A DNA stretch of 64,000 nucleotides from Caulobacter ginsengisoli. GTDB lineage: Bacteria; Pseudomonadota; Alphaproteobacteria; Caulobacterales; Caulobacteraceae. Both the position numbers and the translations under genes were made by a program. Positions 17,999-27,914 of the stretch are shown piece after piece (position 1 is the first letter of the stretch; the number at the start of each line of letters is the position of its first letter). The stretch covers positions 501,001-565,000 of the forward strand of contig NZ_JAUSVS010000001.1 in assembly GCF_030814835.1 (NCBI RefSeq), written 5' to 3'. The notes beneath the pieces were generated by a model. It had not been told where the DNA came from. It saw nothing but the letters and a program-made list of their open reading frames with translations, and did no database searches.

Positions 17999-18277
17999 AT
18001 GACCCGTTCCGTCTGGAAAGGTCCGTTCGTCGACGGCTACCTGCTGAAGAAGGCCGAAGGGCTGCAAGCCTCAGGCCGTAAGGACGTGATCAAGACCTGG
18101 TCGCGCCGCTCGACGATCATGCCGCAATTCGTCGGCCTGACGTTTGGCGTGCACAACGGCCAAAAACATGTGCCGGTCCTCGTCTCCGAGGACATGGTTG
18201 GCCACAAGCTGGGTGAGTTTTCGCCGACGCGGAACTTCCCCGGCCACGCGGCCGACAAGAAGGCCAAGAGGAAGTAG
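17999..18277 (+). CDS. rpsS: 30S ribosomal protein S19
   Basis: 92 aa, family length. [19 protein letters not shown] at the N-terminus, [20 protein letters not shown], and [19 protein letters not shown] at the end. S19 forms the head of the 30S subunit with S13. Two bases separate it from rplB. Confidence 0.98.
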   Translation: MTRSVWKGPFVDGYLLKKAEGLQASGRKDVIKTWSRRSTIMPQFVGLTFGVHNGQKHVPVLVSEDMVGHKLGEFSPTRNFPGHAADKKAKRK

Positions 18278-18279
18278 CC

Positions 18280-18660
18280 ATGAGCAAGCCCAAGACCCAG
18301 CGGCGCCTGCCCGGGACCGAGGCCATGGCCAAGGTCCGCAGCCTCCGCACCAGCGCCTACAAGCTGAACCTGGTCGCCCAGTCGATCCGCGGCCTTCGGG
18401 TGCAGCGGGCGCTGAATGAGCTGGAATTCAGCCGCAAGCGCATCGCCAAGGATGTCCGCAAGGCCCTGCAATCGGCGATCTCCAACGCCGAGAACAACCA
18501 CAACCTCGACATCGACGCTCTGGTCGTCGCCGAGGCCTTCGTGGGCAAGAACCTGATCATGAAGCGGTTCTCCGCCCGTGCCCGCGGCCGCTCGTCGCGT
18601 ATCGAAAAGCCGTTCAGCGAGATCACCATCGTGGTCCGCGAGCTGGGTGAGGCCGCCTGA
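18280..18660 (+). CDS. rplV: 50S ribosomal protein L22
   Basis: 126 aa. [38 protein letters not shown] and the tunnel hairpin [20 protein letters not shown] (20 residues) are visible. L22 lines the tunnel opposite L4. Its stop overlaps the rpsC start by one base. Confidence 0.98.
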   Translation: MSKPKTQRRLPGTEAMAKVRSLRTSAYKLNLVAQSIRGLRVQRALNELEFSRKRIAKDVRKALQSAISNAENNHNLDIDALVVAEAFVGKNLIMKRFSARARGRSSRIEKPFSEITIVVRELGEAA

Positions 18661-19418
18661 TGGGTCAGAAAGTCAATCCGATCGGGCTGCGGCTCGGCAT
18701 CAACCGCACCTGGGACAGCCGCTGGTTCGCCGACGGCAAGGAGTACGGGCAGCTTCTGCACGAGGACATCAAGGTCCGCCGTGAGCTGAAGAAGCGCCTG
18801 TATCAGGCCGGCGTGTCGCGCATCATCATCGAGCGCCCGCACAAGAAGTGCCGGGTGACCATCTATGCCGCGCGCCCTGGCGTGATCATCGGCAAGAAGG
18901 GCGCCGACATCGACAAGCTCCGCAAGGACCTGTCGGCCCTGACCTCGGCCGAGGTTCACCTGAACATCGTCGAGATCCGCAAGCCGGAAACCGACGCCCA
19001 GCTGGTGGCCGAGAACATCGCCCAGCAGCTCGAGCGCCGGGTCGCTTTCCGCCGCGCCATGAAGCGCACCATGCAGTCGACCATGCGTCTGGGCGCCAAG
19101 GGCGTTCGGATCAACGTGTCGGGCCGCCTGGGCGGCGCTGAAATCGCCCGGATGGAATGGTATCGCGAAGGCCGCGTGCCGCTGCACACCCTGCGCGCCG
19201 ACATCGACTACGGTTTCGCGGAAGCCAAGACCACCTACGGCATCATCGGCGTGAAGACCTGGATCTTCAAAGGCGAGGTGCTGGACCACGACCCGATGGC
19301 CCTGGACAAGCGCCTGGCCACCGAATCCGGCCCGGCCGGCGAAGGCGGCGGCGGTCGTGAAGACCGTGGCCCGCGTCCGCCCCGTGGCCCGCGTCGCGAC
19401 CGCGGCTCTGAAGGCTAG
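18660..19418 (+). CDS. rpsC: 30S ribosomal protein S3
   Basis: 252 aa. The N-terminal [20 protein letters not shown], the KH-domain GxxG loop [16 protein letters not shown], and the C-terminal [20 protein letters not shown] region (here [19 protein letters not shown]) are all present. The last ~25 residues are Gly/Arg/Pro-rich, a lineage-typical extension. S3 shapes the mRNA entry channel. Confidence 0.98.
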   Translation: MGQKVNPIGLRLGINRTWDSRWFADGKEYGQLLHEDIKVRRELKKRLYQAGVSRIIIERPHKKCRVTIYAARPGVIIGKKGADIDKLRKDLSALTSAEVHLNIVEIRKPETDAQLVAENIAQQLERRVAFRRAMKRTMQSTMRLGAKGVRINVSGRLGGAEIARMEWYREGRVPLHTLRADIDYGFAEAKTTYGIIGVKTWIFKGEVLDHDPMALDKRLATESGPAGEGGGGREDRGPRPPRGPRRDRGSEG

Positions 19419-19423
19419 TTGTC

Positions 19424-19855
19424 ATGCTGTCACCGAAGAAAACCAAATACCGCAAGGCCTTCAAGGGCCGGATTCACGGGACCGCCAAGGGCGGCACCCT
19501 GCTGAACTTCGGTTCGCACGGCCTGAAGTCGACCGAGCCGGAGCGGATCACCGCCCGTCAGATCGAAGCCTGCCGCCGCGCCATCACCCGCCACATGAAG
19601 CGGCAAGGCCGCGTGTGGATCCGGATCTTCCCGGATCTGCCCGTGACCGATAAGCCGGCCGAAGTGCGGATGGGCAAGGGCAAGGGCGCCGTTGAGTACT
19701 GGGCCGCCCGGGTTCACCCCGGCCGGATCATGTTCGAGATCGACGGCGTCGCCGACGACATCGCCCGTGAAGCCCTCAAGCTCGGCGCCGCCAAGCTGCC
19801 GATCAAGACCCGCATCGTCACCCGGCTCGACGCCGGTGTCGCGGAGCACGCATAA
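19424..19855 (+). CDS. rplP: 50S ribosomal protein L16
   Basis: 143 aa. Begins [36 protein letters not shown] is the conserved loop near the A-site t[21 protein letters not shown] is typical. Its stop overlaps the rpmC ATG by one base. Confidence 0.98.
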   Translation: MLSPKKTKYRKAFKGRIHGTAKGGTLLNFGSHGLKSTEPERITARQIEACRRAITRHMKRQGRVWIRIFPDLPVTDKPAEVRMGKGKGAVEYWAARVHPGRIMFEIDGVADDIAREALKLGAAKLPIKTRIVTRLDAGVAEHA

Positions 19856-20046
19856 TGAAGATCGCCGACATCCGGGGCATGACCCCCGACCAACTGTCCG
19901 ACGCCCTGCTGAACCTGAAGAAGGAGCAGTTCAACCTGCGCTTCCAAGGCGCCACCGGCCAGGTCGAAAAGACCCACCGCGTGGACGAAATCCGCAAGGA
20001 CATCGCTCGCATCAAGACCGTGCTGCGCGCGAAGAAAGCGGCCTAG
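19855..20046 (+). CDS. rpmC: 50S ribosomal protein L29
   Basis: 63 aa, two-helix protein at the tunnel exit beside L23. [20 protein letters not shown] and [19 protein letters not shown] are the L29 signature segments. Confidence 0.98.
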   Translation: MKIADIRGMTPDQLSDALLNLKKEQFNLRFQGATGQVEKTHRVDEIRKDIARIKTVLRAKKAA

Positions 20047-20055
20047 GAGACTGTT

Positions 20056-20295
20056 ATGCCGAAACGAATTCTCGAAGGTGTGGTGGTTTCCGACAAGGGC
20101 GACAAGACCATCGTCGTCAAGGTCGAGCGCACCATTCTCCACCCGGTGCTGAAGAAGACCGTGCGCCGGTCCAAGAAGTACCACGCCCACGACGAGGCCA
20201 ACGCTCACAAAGAAGGTGAGAAGGTCAAGATCGTCGAGTGCGCGCCGAAGTCCAAGCTGAAGACCTGGGAAGTCCTTCCCAAGTCCGCCAGCTGA
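20056..20295 (+). CDS. rpsQ: 30S ribosomal protein S17
   Basis: 79 aa OB-fold protein. [20 protein letters not shown], then [20 protein letters not shown] and [20 protein letters not shown] match S17. It has an AGGAG site 8 nt before the ATG. Confidence 0.98.
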   Translation: MPKRILEGVVVSDKGDKTIVVKVERTILHPVLKKTVRRSKKYHAHDEANAHKEGEKVKIVECAPKSKLKTWEVLPKSAS

Positions 20296-20319
20296 TCCGT
20301 TTTCTGGAAGGTTTGAACC

Positions 20320-20688
20320 ATGATCCAGATGCAAACTAACCTGGACGTCGCCGATAATTCGGGCGCCCGCCGGGTCATGTGCATCAAGGTGCTGGGCGGC
20401 GCCAAGCGCCGCTACGCCCACGTCGGGGACAAGATCGTTGTCTCCGTGAAGGAAGCCATTCCGCGCGGCCGCGTGAAGAAGGGCGATGTGCTGCAGGCCA
20501 TCGTCGTTCGCACGTCCTCGGCCATCAAGCGCAAGGACGGCTCGGTGATCCGCTTCGACAAGAACGCGGCCGTCATCGTCAACAAGTCCGCCGAACCGAT
20601 CGGCACCCGGATCTTCGGACCGGTTCCGCGCGAGCTCCGCGCCAAGAACCACATGAAGATCATCAGCCTGGCGCCGGAGGTGCTGTAA
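20320..20688 (+). CDS. rplN: 50S ribosomal protein L14
   Basis: 122 aa, exact family length. [20 protein letters not shown] is the signature start; [17 protein letters not shown] and [24 protein letters not shown] end (here [20 protein letters not shown]) follow. L14 contributes to the bridge with 16S rRNA. First gene of the classical spc segment. It overlaps rplX by one base. Confidence 0.98.
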   Translation: MIQMQTNLDVADNSGARRVMCIKVLGGAKRRYAHVGDKIVVSVKEAIPRGRVKKGDVLQAIVVRTSSAIKRKDGSVIRFDKNAAVIVNKSAEPIGTRIFGPVPRELRAKNHMKIISLAPEVL

Positions 20689-20996
20689 TGGCGGCGAAGA
20701 TCAAAAAAGGGGACCGCGTCGTCCTCCTGGCCGGCAAGGACAAGGGCAAGACGGGCAACGTCACCCGGGTTTGGCCCAAGGATGAGCGCGTGCTCGTCGG
20801 CGGGATCAACATCGTCCAGCGCCACACCAAGCCTTCCCAGGGCGACCCCCAGGGCGGCATCAAGAACAAGGAAGCGCCGGTGCACGTCTCGAACGTGGCC
20901 ATTGTCGACTCCAAGGGCAAACCCACTCGCGTCGGCTTCCGCATGGACGGCGACAAGAAGGTTCGTTTCGCCAAGTCGACCGGCGAGGTGATCTAA
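20688..20996 (+). CDS. rplX: 50S ribosomal protein L24
   Basis: 102 aa. [20 protein letters not shown] carries the KOW motif; [15 protein letters not shown] and [19 protein letters not shown] follow. The ATG overlaps the rplN TAA by one base; the open frame extends upstream only as an rplN shadow. L24 nucleates 50S assembly. Confidence 0.98.
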   Translation: MAAKIKKGDRVVLLAGKDKGKTGNVTRVWPKDERVLVGGINIVQRHTKPSQGDPQGGIKNKEAPVHVSNVAIVDSKGKPTRVGFRMDGDKKVRFAKSTGEVI

Positions 20997-21556
20997 TGAC
21001 CGAACAAGCCTACGAACCCCGGATGAAGACCATTTATCGTGAGCGCATCCGCGCCACGATGAAGGAGCAGTTCGGCTATTCGAACGAGATGCAGGTCCCC
21101 AAGCTGGACAAGATCGTCCTGAACATGGGCATCGGCGAAGCGGTGGCCGACTCCAAGAAGGCTGTTGCGGCGATGAAGGATCTGGCGGCGATCGCCGGCC
21201 AGAAGCCCCTGCCCACCAAGGCCCGCCTGTCGGTCGCGCAGTTCAAGATCCGCGAAGGCATGACCATCGGCGCCAAGGTGACGCTCCGCAAGGACCGCAT
21301 GTATGAGTTCCTCGACCGTCTGATCACCATCGCTCTGCCGCGGGTGAAGGACTTCCGAGGCCTCAAGCCGACGTCTTTCGACGGCCGCGGCAACTACGCC
21401 ATGGGTCTGAAGGAGCACCTCGTGTTCCCCGAGATCAACTATGACCAGATCGACCAGGTCTGGGGCATGGACATCATCGTCTGCACCACTGCGAAGACCG
21501 ACGACGAAGCGCGCGCGCTTCTGAAGGAATTCCAGTTCCCGTTCACCACTGCTTAG
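20996..21556 (+). CDS. rplE: 50S ribosomal protein L5
   Basis: 186 aa. [40 protein letters not shown] and [20 protein letters not shown] are L5 signatures. L5 binds 5S rRNA and touches P-site tRNA. Coupled to rplX by a one-base overlap. Confidence 0.98.
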   Translation: MTEQAYEPRMKTIYRERIRATMKEQFGYSNEMQVPKLDKIVLNMGIGEAVADSKKAVAAMKDLAAIAGQKPLPTKARLSVAQFKIREGMTIGAKVTLRKDRMYEFLDRLITIALPRVKDFRGLKPTSFDGRGNYAMGLKEHLVFPEINYDQIDQVWGMDIIVCTTAKTDDEARALLKEFQFPFTTA

Positions 21557-21576
21557 GACGGGGGAGAAAAAGCACC

Positions 21577-21882
21577 ATGGCCAAGAAGAGCGCCGTAAAC
21601 CGCAACGAGATGGTGAAAGCCCTCGTCAAGAAGTTCGCCGCCAAGCGTGAAGCTTTGATGGCGATCGCCAACAACGAGAGCCTTCCGCTGGAAGAGCGTT
21701 TCGAAGCCCGCCTGAAGCTGGCGGCCCTTCCGCGCAACTCCGCGAAGAACCGCATTCGTAACCGCTGCGAGATCACGGGCCGTCCGCGCGCCTACTATCG
21801 CAAACTGAAAATGAGCCGGATCGCCCTGCGCGAACTGGGCTCGGCCGGGCTGATCCCCGGTCTCGTCAAGTCGAGCTGGTGA
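21577..21882 (+). CDS. rpsN: 30S ribosomal protein S14 (zinc-free form)
   Basis: 101 aa, the long form without the two CxxC zinc pairs. [20 protein letters not shown] at the start and [40 protein letters not shown] at the end are typical. It lies 20 nt after rplE. Confidence 0.98.
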   Translation: MAKKSAVNRNEMVKALVKKFAAKREALMAIANNESLPLEERFEARLKLAALPRNSAKNRIRNRCEITGRPRAYYRKLKMSRIALRELGSAGLIPGLVKSSW

Positions 21883-21892
21883 GGAGGGATCG

Positions 21893-22291
21893 ATGGCTGT
21901 GAACGACCCCATCGGTGACATGCTCACCCGCATCCGCAACGCCGCCGAGCGCAAGCGCTCGAAGGTCCTGACGCCGGCTTCGAAGATGCGCGCCCGCGTG
22001 CTCGACGTGCTGGCCGACGAGGGCTACATCCGCGGCTACTCGCTGGTCCAGAAGCCGGGCGCTTTCCCGGAATTCGAGATCGAGCTGAAATACTTCGACG
22101 GCCAGCCGGTCATCGCGGAAATCGCTCGCGTCTCGAAGCCTGGCCGCCGGGTCTATTCCTCGATCAAGGATCTCAAGCCGATCAAGAACGGCCTGGGCAT
22201 CTCGATCCTCTCGACGCCCAAGGGCGTCATGTCGGACAGCGCGGCGCGCACTGCCAATGTTGGCGGTGAAGTCCTGTGCCGGGTGTACTAA
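21893..22291 (+). CDS. rpsH: 30S ribosomal protein S8
   Basis: 132 aa. [20 protein letters not shown] and [20 protein letters not shown] are the S8 marks. In E. coli S8 represses the spc operon by binding the rplE start region; the sequence here was not checked for that fold. Confidence 0.98.
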   Translation: MAVNDPIGDMLTRIRNAAERKRSKVLTPASKMRARVLDVLADEGYIRGYSLVQKPGAFPEFEIELKYFDGQPVIAEIARVSKPGRRVYSSIKDLKPIKNGLGISILSTPKGVMSDSAARTANVGGEVLCRVY

Positions 22292-22292
22292 G

Positions 22293-22826
22293 ATGTCGCG
22301 TATCGGAAAGAAGATCATCGCCGTTCCGGCTGCCGCCACCGTCACCATCGACGGCCAGACGGTGACCGTGAAGGGCCCCAAGGGTCAGCTGTCCTGGACC
22401 GTGATCGACCTGATCTCGGTCAAGCTGGAGAACGGCGAAATCACGCTGGCTCCGGTGGACGAGTCGACCCGAGCCAAGTCGATGTGGGGTCTGTCGCGCA
22501 CGCTGATCGCCAACATGGTGCACGGCGTGACCGAAGGCTTCGAGCAGGTCCTGGAACTGGTGGGCGTGGGTTACCGCGCCGCCCTGAAGGGTAACGACCT
22601 GTCCCTGCAGCTCGGCTTCAGTCACGAAATCGACGTGGTCCCGCCGGCTGGCGTGACCTTCGCCGTGCCCAAGCAGACCGAAATCCGCATCAGCGGCTCG
22701 GACAAGCAGGCCGTTGGCGAAATCGCCGCCAAGATCCGGCGCATCCGTCCCCCCGAGCCCTACAAGGGCAAGGGCGTGCGCTATGCCGGCGAGAAGGTTC
22801 GCCGCAAAGAAGGCAAGAAGAAGTAG
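22293..22826 (+). CDS. rplF: 50S ribosomal protein L6
   Basis: 177 aa from [32 protein letters not shown] and [19 protein letters not shown] end it. L6 sits near the factor-binding site. The ATG at 22293, one base after the rpsH TAA, is preferred to an upstream in-frame start inside rpsH. Confidence 0.98.
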   Translation: MSRIGKKIIAVPAAATVTIDGQTVTVKGPKGQLSWTVIDLISVKLENGEITLAPVDESTRAKSMWGLSRTLIANMVHGVTEGFEQVLELVGVGYRAALKGNDLSLQLGFSHEIDVVPPAGVTFAVPKQTEIRISGSDKQAVGEIAAKIRRIRPPEPYKGKGVRYAGEKVRRKEGKKK

Positions 22827-22828
22827 TC

Positions 22829-23176
22829 ATGGCCCTCACACCTCGCCAAGCCGCGGACCGCCGCGCGCAACGCAACCGGACCCGGCTCAAGAAGCTGTCG
22901 AACGGCCGTCCGCGTCTGTCGGTCTTCCGCTCGTCCAAGAACATCTACGCCCAGGTCATCGACGACGCCCGGGGCGTCACCCTGGCCGCGGCCTCTTCGC
23001 TGGAAGGCGAAAAGGGCTCGGACAAGGACGCCGCCGCCCTGGTCGGCAAGCTGGTCGCCGAACGTGCTCTGGAGAAGGGCGTCAAAGACGTCGTCTTCGA
23101 TCGCGGCGGCTATATCTATCACGGTCGGGTCAAGGCGCTGGCTGACGCCGCGCGTGAAGCCGGCCTGAGCTTCTAA
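22829..23176 (+). CDS. rplR: 50S ribosomal protein L18
   Basis: 115 aa. [39 protein letters not shown] and [20 protein letters not shown] are typical. L18 binds 5S rRNA. Two bases separate it from rplF. Confidence 0.98.
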   Translation: MALTPRQAADRRAQRNRTRLKKLSNGRPRLSVFRSSKNIYAQVIDDARGVTLAAASSLEGEKGSDKDAAALVGKLVAERALEKGVKDVVFDRGGYIYHGRVKALADAAREAGLSF

Positions 23177-23187
23177 GGAAAACACCC

Positions 23188-23772
23188 ATGGCACGCAGAG
23201 ACGACAATCGAGGCGGCGGCCGGGGTCGCGACAACGCTGAAGAGCGTGACAGCGAAATCGTCGAGAAGCTGGTCCACATCAACCGCGTCGCCGCCACCGT
23301 GAAGGGTGGCCGCCGGTTCTCGTTCGCCGCCCTGATGGTGGTGGGCGACCAGAAGGGCCGCGTTGGCTTTGGTCACGGCAAGGCGCGCGAAGTGCCCGAA
23401 GCCATCCGCAAGGCGACCGAAGAAGCCAAGAAGTCGATGATCCGCGTTCCCCTGCGCGAATCCCGCACCCTGCACCACGACGGCCAAGGCCGTTGGGGCG
23501 CTGGCAAGATCATGGTCCGCGCGGCGCCTCCGGGCACCGGCGTCATCGCCGGCGGTCCGATGCGGGCGGTGCTCGAAACCCTGGGCGTCCAGGACGTGGT
23601 CGGCAAGTCGACCGGGTCTTCGAACCCCTACAACATGGTTCGCGCCACGTTCGAAGCGCTGAAGGTCCAGGCTTCGCCTCGCCAGATCGCCGCCAAGCGC
23701 GGCAAGAAGGTCAGCGACATCCAGGGCAAGCGCCCGGCTGACGCCCAGACCCCCGAAAGCGTCGAGGGCTAA
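23188..23772 (+). CDS. rpsE: 30S ribosomal protein S5
   Basis: 194 aa, against ~167 in E. coli, with a Gly/Arg/Asp-rich N-terminal stretch and a C-terminal extension ending TPESVEG. The core [20 protein letters not shown] and [19 protein letters not shown] are the S5 motifs involved in decoding accuracy and mRNA unwinding. Confidence 0.98.
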   Translation: MARRDDNRGGGRGRDNAEERDSEIVEKLVHINRVAATVKGGRRFSFAALMVVGDQKGRVGFGHGKAREVPEAIRKATEEAKKSMIRVPLRESRTLHHDGQGRWGAGKIMVRAAPPGTGVIAGGPMRAVLETLGVQDVVGKSTGSSNPYNMVRATFEALKVQASPRQIAAKRGKKVSDIQGKRPADAQTPESVEG

Positions 23773-23773
23773 G

Positions 23774-23962
23774 ATGGCTGAATCGAAGAAAACCGTGACG
23801 GTCCGCCAGACCGCCAGCCCGATCCGTCGTACGAAGGATCAGCGCGCGACCCTGGCCGGCCTGAAGCTCAACCGGGTTGGCCGCGTCGCCACTCTGGAAG
23901 ACACCCCCTCGGTCCGTGGCATGATCGCCAAGGTCCACCACATGGTCGAGGTGATCGACTAA
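23774..23962 (+). CDS. rpmD: 50S ribosomal protein L30
   Basis: 62 aa. [20 protein letters not shown] and [24 protein letters not shown] sequence with [14 protein letters not shown] at the end are typical. One base after rpsE. A 110-bp palindrome, not the usual few bases, separates it from rplO. Confidence 0.98.
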   Translation: MAESKKTVTVRQTASPIRRTKDQRATLAGLKLNRVGRVATLEDTPSVRGMIAKVHHMVEVID

Positions 23963-23970
23963 ACTGCGCT

Positions 23971-24080
23971 GCTCCCCCTCTGGGGGAGCTGTCGCGGAGC
24001 GACTGAGGGGGCTACATCCGCGGACCCCGTGGATGCAGCCCCCTTCGGCCTTTCAGGCCACTTCCCCCAGAGGGGGAAGA
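23971..24080. repeat. long imperfect palindrome (REP-like) between rpmD and rplO
   Basis: The left part reads GCTCCCCCTCTGGGGGAGC..GACTGAGGGGGCT and the right part AGCCCCCTTCGGCC..CACTTCCCCCAGAGGGGGAAG. These pair to form a hairpin of about 110 nt. An apical stem CATCCGCGG / CCGTGGATG closes it. Sequences of this type recur between genes in Caulobacterales genomes. Here it lies inside the spc operon, where it may modulate polarity or RNA stability. No gene is present in the 176-bp gap. Confidence 0.8.
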
Positions 24081-24138
24081 CCTAGTGACAACAAGCCGAG
24101 TCGGCTTTCAGCCGGCGCAGATCTCCAAGGAGAGGCAC

Positions 24139-24630
24139 ATGACCAAGCTGAACGAACTGTCGCCCGCCGAGGGCTCCAACAAGTCGCGCATGCGCGTCGG
24201 CCGTGGCCCGGGCTCGGGCAAGGGCAAGACCGCCGGCCGCGGCGTCAAGGGTCAGAAGGCCCGCTCGGGCGTCGCCCTGGCCGGCTTCGAGGGCGGCCAG
24301 ATGCCGCTGCACATGCGCATGCCCAAGCGCGGCTTCAACAACCCCTTCGCCAAGAAGCTGGTGGAAGTGAACTTCTGGCGCATCGAGCAGGCGGTCGCCG
24401 CCGGCAAGCTGGACGCCAAGAAGGCGATCGGCGTTGAGGAACTGCTGGCCTCCGGCGTGATCCGCCGGGCTCATGACGGCGTCAAGCTGCTGGGCAAGGG
24501 CGAGCTGAAGACCAAGCTGAACATCACCGTCTACGCCGCCTCGGCCTCGGCCCAGGCCGCCGTGGAAGCGGCCGGCGGCAAGCTGACCGTGACCAAGAAG
24601 CCCAAGCCCGAAGCCGAAGCCAAGGCCTAA
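24139..24630 (+). CDS. rplO: 50S ribosomal protein L15
   Basis: 163 aa. [20 protein letters not shown], then [20 protein letters not shown] and [19 protein letters not shown] are the L15 signature loops. An AAGGAGAGG site precedes the ATG at 24139; 18 upstream in-frame codons come from the palindrome-rpmD gap and are not part of the family. The C-terminus is Lys/Glu/Ala-rich. Confidence 0.97.
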   Translation: MTKLNELSPAEGSNKSRMRVGRGPGSGKGKTAGRGVKGQKARSGVALAGFEGGQMPLHMRMPKRGFNNPFAKKLVEVNFWRIEQAVAAGKLDAKKAIGVEELLASGVIRRAHDGVKLLGKGELKTKLNITVYAASASAQAAVEAAGGKLTVTKKPKPEAEAKA

Positions 24631-24744
24631 GAGGCTTTTCACCGCGACCCCGGTGACCCACCGGGGCGCGTTCTCTGACATGGCGGGTGACAAGGGGCCT
24701 TAGCGCCCCTATCTCTCACCTTCCTTCAGTCGTGGGGATAGTTG

Positions 24745-26109
24745 ATGGCTTCGGCCGCCGAGCAGCTCGCAGCAAATATGAACTTCGGCGCCTTCGCGAA
24801 GGCGACCGATCTTCACAAGCGTATCTGGTTCACCCTGATCGCCATGATCGTCTTCCGGCTGGGTTGCTACATCCCCATCCCCGGCATCGACGCGGCGGAA
24901 TTCGCCCGGCAGTTCGAGACCCAGCAACAGGGCATCCTTGGGATGTTCAACGTCTTCTCGGGCGGGGCCGTGCAGCGCATGGCGATCCTGACCCTGAATG
25001 TGATGCCCTACATCTCGGCCTCGATCATCGTTCAGCTGCTGGGCACGGTCTATCCGCCCTGGGAAAAGCTGAAGAAGGAAGGCGGCGAAGCGGGCCGCAA
25101 GCAGCTCAACCAGTACACCCGCTACCTGACCGTGCTGCTGGCGCTGTTCCAGGCCAGCGGCATCGCCTTTGGCCTGCAGGGCAATGCCCAGCTGGTCCAT
25201 ACCCCCGGCATCGGCTTCGTGGTCTCCACGGTCGCCACCCTGGTCGGCGGCACCATGTTCCTGATGTGGCTGGGCGAACAGGTCACGGCCCGGGGCGTGG
25301 GCAACGGCGTTTCGCTGATCATCTTCGCGGGCATCGTCGCCCGCCTGCCGGTGGCGGTCTACCAGCTGTTCACCCAGGCCCAGACCGGCAAGTTGAACGG
25401 CTTCACCCTGATCCTGATGATGGTCGGGGCGATCGGCATCATCGCCTTCATCGTGTTCATGGAGCGCTCGCAGCGCCGCCTGGTCATCCAGTACCCGAAG
25501 GGGCAGGGGAACCAGGGCATGGTCGGCCGTGACCAGAGCTTCCTGCCGCTGAAGATCAACACCTCGGGCGTCATCCCGCCGATCTTCGCCTCCTCGCTGC
25601 TGTTCCTGCCGCAGACCATCGTCGGCTTCCTGGCCAGCAAGAGCGACCTGCCGGCCTGGGCCAGCTTCCTGCCGCAGCTGGCGGCGGACCTGGGCCACGG
25701 CAAGCCGGCCTATATTGCCCTCTACGGCCTGCTGATCGTGTTCTTCTGCTTCTTCTACACCTCGGTGGTGTTCAATCCGCAGGACACGGCCGAGAACCTG
25801 CGCAAATACGGCGGCTTCATTCCGGGCATCCGGCCAGGCGCGCGCACGGCCGAGTATCTGGAATATGTCCTGACCCGGCTGACCGTGATCGGCGCGGCCT
25901 ATATCGCCGCCGTCTGTCTGCTGCCCGAAGCCCTGATGGCCAACGGCACGATGAGCAGCTTCTATTTCGGCGGCACCTCGATCCTGATCGTGGTCTCGGT
26001 CACCATGGACACCGTATCCCAGATCCAGTCCCACCTGCTGGCGCACCAGTATGAGGGGCTGATCAAGAAGAACCGCCTGCGCGGCGGTCGGGGACGCGGC
26101 GGGCAGTAG
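24745..26109 (+). CDS. secY: preprotein translocase subunit SecY
   Basis: 454 aa, ten-helix channel of the Sec translocon. FRLGCYIPIPGIDAAEF, SGGAVQRMAILTLNVMPYIS (plug region) and GVGNGVSLIIFAGIVARLP are diagnostic. GTSILIVVSVTMDTVSQIQS near the end is the final helix region. The ATG at 24745 follows GGGGATAGTTG; a TTG one codon earlier is also in frame. It is followed by adk at 38 nt, the alphaproteobacterial order. Confidence 0.98.
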   Translation: MASAAEQLAANMNFGAFAKATDLHKRIWFTLIAMIVFRLGCYIPIPGIDAAEFARQFETQQQGILGMFNVFSGGAVQRMAILTLNVMPYISASIIVQLLGTVYPPWEKLKKEGGEAGRKQLNQYTRYLTVLLALFQASGIAFGLQGNAQLVHTPGIGFVVSTVATLVGGTMFLMWLGEQVTARGVGNGVSLIIFAGIVARLPVAVYQLFTQAQTGKLNGFTLILMMVGAIGIIAFIVFMERSQRRLVIQYPKGQGNQGMVGRDQSFLPLKINTSGVIPPIFASSLLFLPQTIVGFLASKSDLPAWASFLPQLAADLGHGKPAYIALYGLLIVFFCFFYTSVVFNPQDTAENLRKYGGFIPGIRPGARTAEYLEYVLTRLTVIGAAYIAAVCLLPEALMANGTMSSFYFGGTSILIVVSVTMDTVSQIQSHLLAHQYEGLIKKNRLRGGRGRGGQ

Positions 26110-26147
26110 GCGACCTGGGCCATCAGAGCCCAGGCGAGGGGAGCGCG

Positions 26148-26705
26148 ATGAACCTGATCCTTTTCGGCCCGCCCGGCTGCGGCAAGGGCACCCAGGCCAA
26201 GCGACTGGTCGAGGAGCGGGGCATGGTCCAGCTCTCGACCGGCGACATGCTGCGCGCCGCCATCGCCTCCGGCTCGGAACTGGGCCAGCGGGTGTCGGGC
26301 ATCATGCAGCGCGGCGACCTGGTTCCCGACGATGTGGTCATCGCCCTGATCGAGGCGCGGCTCCCCGAGGCCGAGGCGGCCGGCGGCGCGGTGTTCGACG
26401 GCTTTCCCCGCACCGTGGCCCAGGCCGAGGCCCTGGACAAGATGCTGGCCGGGCGCGGCGCCAGGATCGACAAGGTCCTGCGCCTGCTGGTCGACGAGGA
26501 GGCGCTGCTCAAGCGCATCGCCGGCCGTTTCGCCGAGCAGGGCCGTCCCGACGACAACCCCGAATCGTTCAAGGTCCGCCTGGTCGCCTACAACACCCAG
26601 ACCGCCCCGCTGCTCGACTACTACCAGGCCCAGGGCAAGGTGACCGAGGTGGATGGCATGGGCAGCATGGATGCCGTGGCGGCCGGGATCTCCGCCCAAC
26701 TTTAA
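26148..26705 (+). CDS. adk: adenylate kinase
   Basis: 185 aa. P-loop GPPGCGKGTQA, the AMP-binding VFDGFPRTVAQAEAL, and a short LID (GRFAEQGRPDDNPESFKVRL, 20 residues) without zinc cysteines. It interconverts ATP+AMP and 2 ADP. Its place after secY is usual. Transcription past it meets the inverted-repeat element at 26711. Confidence 0.98.
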   Translation: MNLILFGPPGCGKGTQAKRLVEERGMVQLSTGDMLRAAIASGSELGQRVSGIMQRGDLVPDDVVIALIEARLPEAEAAGGAVFDGFPRTVAQAEALDKMLAGRGARIDKVLRLLVDEEALLKRIAGRFAEQGRPDDNPESFKVRLVAYNTQTAPLLDYYQAQGKVTEVDGMGSMDAVAAGISAQL

Positions 26706-26710
26706 AACTG

Positions 26711-26841
26711 TTCATCCCCGCGAATGCGGGGACCCAGGCTTTTTTCGTTTCGGTATCCCAGCCGATCCAGCGTTCTGGAAACAGGCGCCGTCAGCTCAGG
26801 CGCCCTCAAAAACCCCTGGGTCCCCGCATTCGCGGGAATGA
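26711..26841. mobile_element. non-coding inverted-repeat element, copy 1 (MITE/IRU-like)
   Basis: About 131 bp with terminal inverted repeats TCATCCCCGCGAATGCGGGG / CCCCGCATTCGCGGGAATGA (20 nt each), continued by ACCCAGGCTTTTTT on the left and AAAACCCCTGGGT on the right. Its middle (TCGTTTCGG..CGCCCTC) differs from copies 2 and 3. Copies 2 (34141-34265) and 3 (54819-54940) share the ends and the ACCCAGG motif. It sits between adk and rpsM and carries no coding sequence. The right half of the 412-bp gap (26842-27117) holds the alpha-operon promoter. Confidence 0.8.
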
Positions 26842-26975
26842 TCGGGTATTGTGTCACGGGAACTTTGCAGACAATCCGCCAAAACTCCGGCATCCTGGGC
26901 CTACGTTTCTGATCGTCCGGGGCCGCGTCGCGACCGCCGATCCCATTTTCACTGCCGAAAAGTCTTTATCCGGCA

Positions 26976-27003
26976 TTGACGAGTCGGACCCGTTCCCTAT
27001 AAA
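26976..27003 (+). promoter_or_regulatory. promoter of the rpsM-rpsK-rpoA-rplQ operon
   Basis: TTGACG (26976-26981), a 16-nt spacer and TATAAA (26998-27003) form the best promoter in the window. It lies 115 nt before rpsM and 135 nt after the inverted-repeat element. It would give the alpha operon its own transcript, independent of any termination at the element. Confidence 0.75.
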
Positions 27004-27117
27004 CGACCGCTTCCGCGAAAGGCGCGACTCCGTGGGCCCTTGGTATTTCTGAGGGCGCAAGCAGGGGTGGCGTCGTTTGCGCGTGGCGCCGGATTGGCGT
27101 GTCAGGAGATTCTACGC

Positions 27118-27486
27118 GTGGCCCGTATCGCAGGCGTCAACATTCCGACCAACAAGCGCGTCGTCATCGCGCTGCAGTACATCCATGGCATTGGCCCCAA
27201 GAGCGCCAAGGAGATCGTCAGCAAGGTGGGCATCGATGAAGCCCGCCGCGTCAACGAGCTGACCGACCAGGAAGTGCTGCACATCCGTGAAGCCATCGAC
27301 AAGGACTTCACCGTCGAGGGCGACCTGCGCCGCGAGACCAGCGTCAACATCAAGCGTCTGATGGACCTGGCCTGCTACCGCGGCCTGCGTCACCGTAAGG
27401 GCCTGCCGGTCCGCGGTCAGCGCACCCACACCAATGCTCGGACCCGCAAGGGCCCGGCCAAGCCGATCGCCGGCAAGAAGAAGTAA
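27118..27486 (+). CDS. rpsM: 30S ribosomal protein S13
   Basis: 122 aa. The GTG at 27118 gives the family start [19 protein letters not shown]; an AGGAG site lies 10 nt upstream. [14 protein letters not shown] and [20 protein letters not shown] are diagnostic. The open frame runs further up but only through the leader. S13 bridges the subunits. Confidence 0.98.
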   Translation: MARIAGVNIPTNKRVVIALQYIHGIGPKSAKEIVSKVGIDEARRVNELTDQEVLHIREAIDKDFTVEGDLRRETSVNIKRLMDLACYRGLRHRKGLPVRGQRTHTNARTRKGPAKPIAGKKK

Positions 27487-27500
27487 GAGAGCCCAGTCCG

Positions 27501-27890
27501 ATGGCCAAGGAACCGGCGCGCGTCAAACGTCGCGAGCGCAAGAATATCACTTCGGGCGTGGCGCACGTGAACGCCTCGTTCAACAACACCATGATCACCA
27601 TCACCGACGCTCAGGGGAACACCATCTCCTGGTCCAGCGCCGGCACCATGGGCTTCAAGGGTTCGCGCAAATCGACCCCCTATGCCGCCCAGATGGCCGC
27701 CGAAGATGCTGGCCGCAAGGCCGCTGAGCACGGCGTGAAAACCCTCGAAGTCAACGTTTCGGGCCCCGGTTCGGGCCGCGAGTCGGCTCTGCGCGCGCTG
27801 CAGTCGGTCGGCATGACCATCACCACCATCCGTGATGTGACGCCGATTCCGCATAACGGCTGCCGCCCGCCCAAACGCCGGCGCGTCTGA
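27501..27890 (+). CDS. rpsK: 30S ribosomal protein S11
   Basis: 129 aa. [40 protein letters not shown] and the end [14 protein letters not shown] are the S11 signature. It lies 14 nt after rpsM. Confidence 0.98.
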   Translation: MAKEPARVKRRERKNITSGVAHVNASFNNTMITITDAQGNTISWSSAGTMGFKGSRKSTPYAAQMAAEDAGRKAAEHGVKTLEVNVSGPGSGRESALRALQSVGMTITTIRDVTPIPHNGCRPPKRRRV

Positions 27891-27914
27891 GTTTTAAAAT
27901 TCGAATTCCCCCTC

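Noticed and set aside
23971..24080. CRISPR-like or tandem repeat array
   Set aside because: There is one palindrome with no direct repeats or spacers of even length; no cas genes are present in the window.
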